This document shows positions 9,697 to 10,000 of a DNA stretch of 10,000 nt, one piece after another; the stretch's first letter is position 1, and each line of letters opens with the position of its first letter. Source of the DNA: Stramonita haemastoma. Lineage: Eukaryota; Mollusca; Gastropoda; Neogastropoda; Muricidae. The notes beneath the pieces are model-generated. The model did no database searches, was not told where the DNA came from, and saw only the letters and a program-made list of their open reading frames with translations. Location: contig CM060323.1 of assembly GCA_030674155.1 (NCBI GenBank), positions 49,426,952 through 49,436,951 of the forward strand. Reading direction: 5' to 3'. A program made the position numbers and the translations under genes.

Positions 9697-9859
9697 GAAG
9701 GATGAGGAAGAAGAAGGCTTCAATTCTGATGATCTGTACAGGAGGATGAGGAAGAAGAAAGCTTCAATTGTAATGATCTGTACAGAAGGACGAGGAAGAA
9801 CAAGGCTTCAATTCTAATGATCTGTACAGAGGATAAGGAAGAAGAAGGCTGAAAGAGAA

Positions 9860-10000
9860 GTATGGGTGAAATAAAAAAAAAAAGGAAAAAGGGCTGATGT
9901 ATATTTTATCCGTGTGTCTTTTCTCGTGTTTGTTTGTCTTGTTGTGCTCTTTGTGAACTACTACTTTCGGAAGCAAAGAGATAGTCATTAATTTGTTGCC
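9860..10000 (+). repeat. Probable R1, partial copy C, without expanded GA array
   Basis: After an A-rich stretch (about 9871-9892), GTTTGTCTTGTTGTGCTCTT and GTGAACTACTACT (about 9932-9966) line up with TTCGTTGTCTTATGTTGCTT and GTGAAGTAGTCTCT in R1 copy B. Then GCAAAGAGATAGTCATTAATTTGTTGCC (split as 9973-9983 and 9984-10000) aligns with GAGAGATGGTCATTTGTTGCC. Where copies A and B hold GA arrays of over 150 bases, this copy has only CAAAGAGATAG. It is cut by the window edge, so the diagnostic right flank after TTGCC is unseen. Confidence 0.55.

Larger units (their letters stand above)
8562..9850 (+). repeat. 44/49-bp minisatellite, 28 units plus a partial
   Basis: Tandem units end in GATCTGTACA, with ends at 8614, 8658, 8707, 8750, 8794, 8843, 8887, 8931, 8975, 9016, 9060 and so on to 9828, then a partial unit to about 9850. 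Unit length is 44 bp, or 49 bp where the head is GCTTAAAGGGATGAGG; others are 43, and 41 by an 8-bp deletion at unit 10. Three main heads occur: GAAGGACGAGG (A), GCTTAAAGGGATGAGG (B) and AAAGGATGAGG (C). A goes with GAAGAAGAAGG and CTGATGA, C with GAAAAAGG and CTAATGA. Unit lengths are not multiples of three and no frame stays open, so it is not protein-coding. Confidence 0.97.

Noticed and set aside
8562..9850. CRISPR array
   Set aside because: The units are head-to-tail copies with no unique spacers, their lengths vary through internal changes, and the context is eukaryotic.

Overview
The window reads as non-coding DNA from an animal nuclear genome, most likely a gastropod mollusc. It is dominated by long simple repeats (GA/CT, GACA/CTGT, CA, TTG, CCTTG), and I see no exon I could defend. 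The molluscan assignment rests on two nearly full-length tRNA-derived SINEs whose body carries a block beginning TTCGGATGAGAC on the minus strand, which I remember as typical of gastropod SINEs. This is from memory and not from a search. No bacterial gene organisation, operon, CRISPR array or viral gene is visible.

Layout. From about 35 to 670 lies copy A of an unrecognised dispersed repeat, here called R1, with a GA/GACA array in its middle. From 756 to 1228 there are CTGT and CT arrays, followed by T-rich sequence to about 2007. From about 2008 to 2525 lies R1 copy B, again carrying a GA array. A CT-CA-CT compound microsatellite covers 2640-2890. SINE copy 1 (minus strand) is at 3392-3770. 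Mixed-composition DNA with short repeats runs to 5230, including a probable SINE relic at about 4578-4777. A 3' SINE fragment (plus strand) at 5487-5557 runs directly into a CCTTG array and then a CT array ending near 5800. A second CTGT/CT compound array is at 6183-6580. AT-rich and T-rich DNA with TTG tracts runs to 7709, and another CT array spans 7710-7844.

The last 2 kb is the most structured part. A 44/49-bp minisatellite has one or two early units at 8092-8168, is interrupted by SINE copy 2 (minus strand, 8170-8565), and continues for 28 full units to about 9850. It has at least three unit classes and a repeated higher-order order of units. The window closes in what looks like a third R1 copy whose GA array was never expanded.

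The features form no pathway. The history they suggest is dispersed repeats seeding simple-sequence expansions, SINEs landing in and beside them, and local amplification of one internal segment into a minisatellite. I found no new biological system. The observations worth checking are the R1 family, the minisatellite's higher-order structure and the SINE nested in it.
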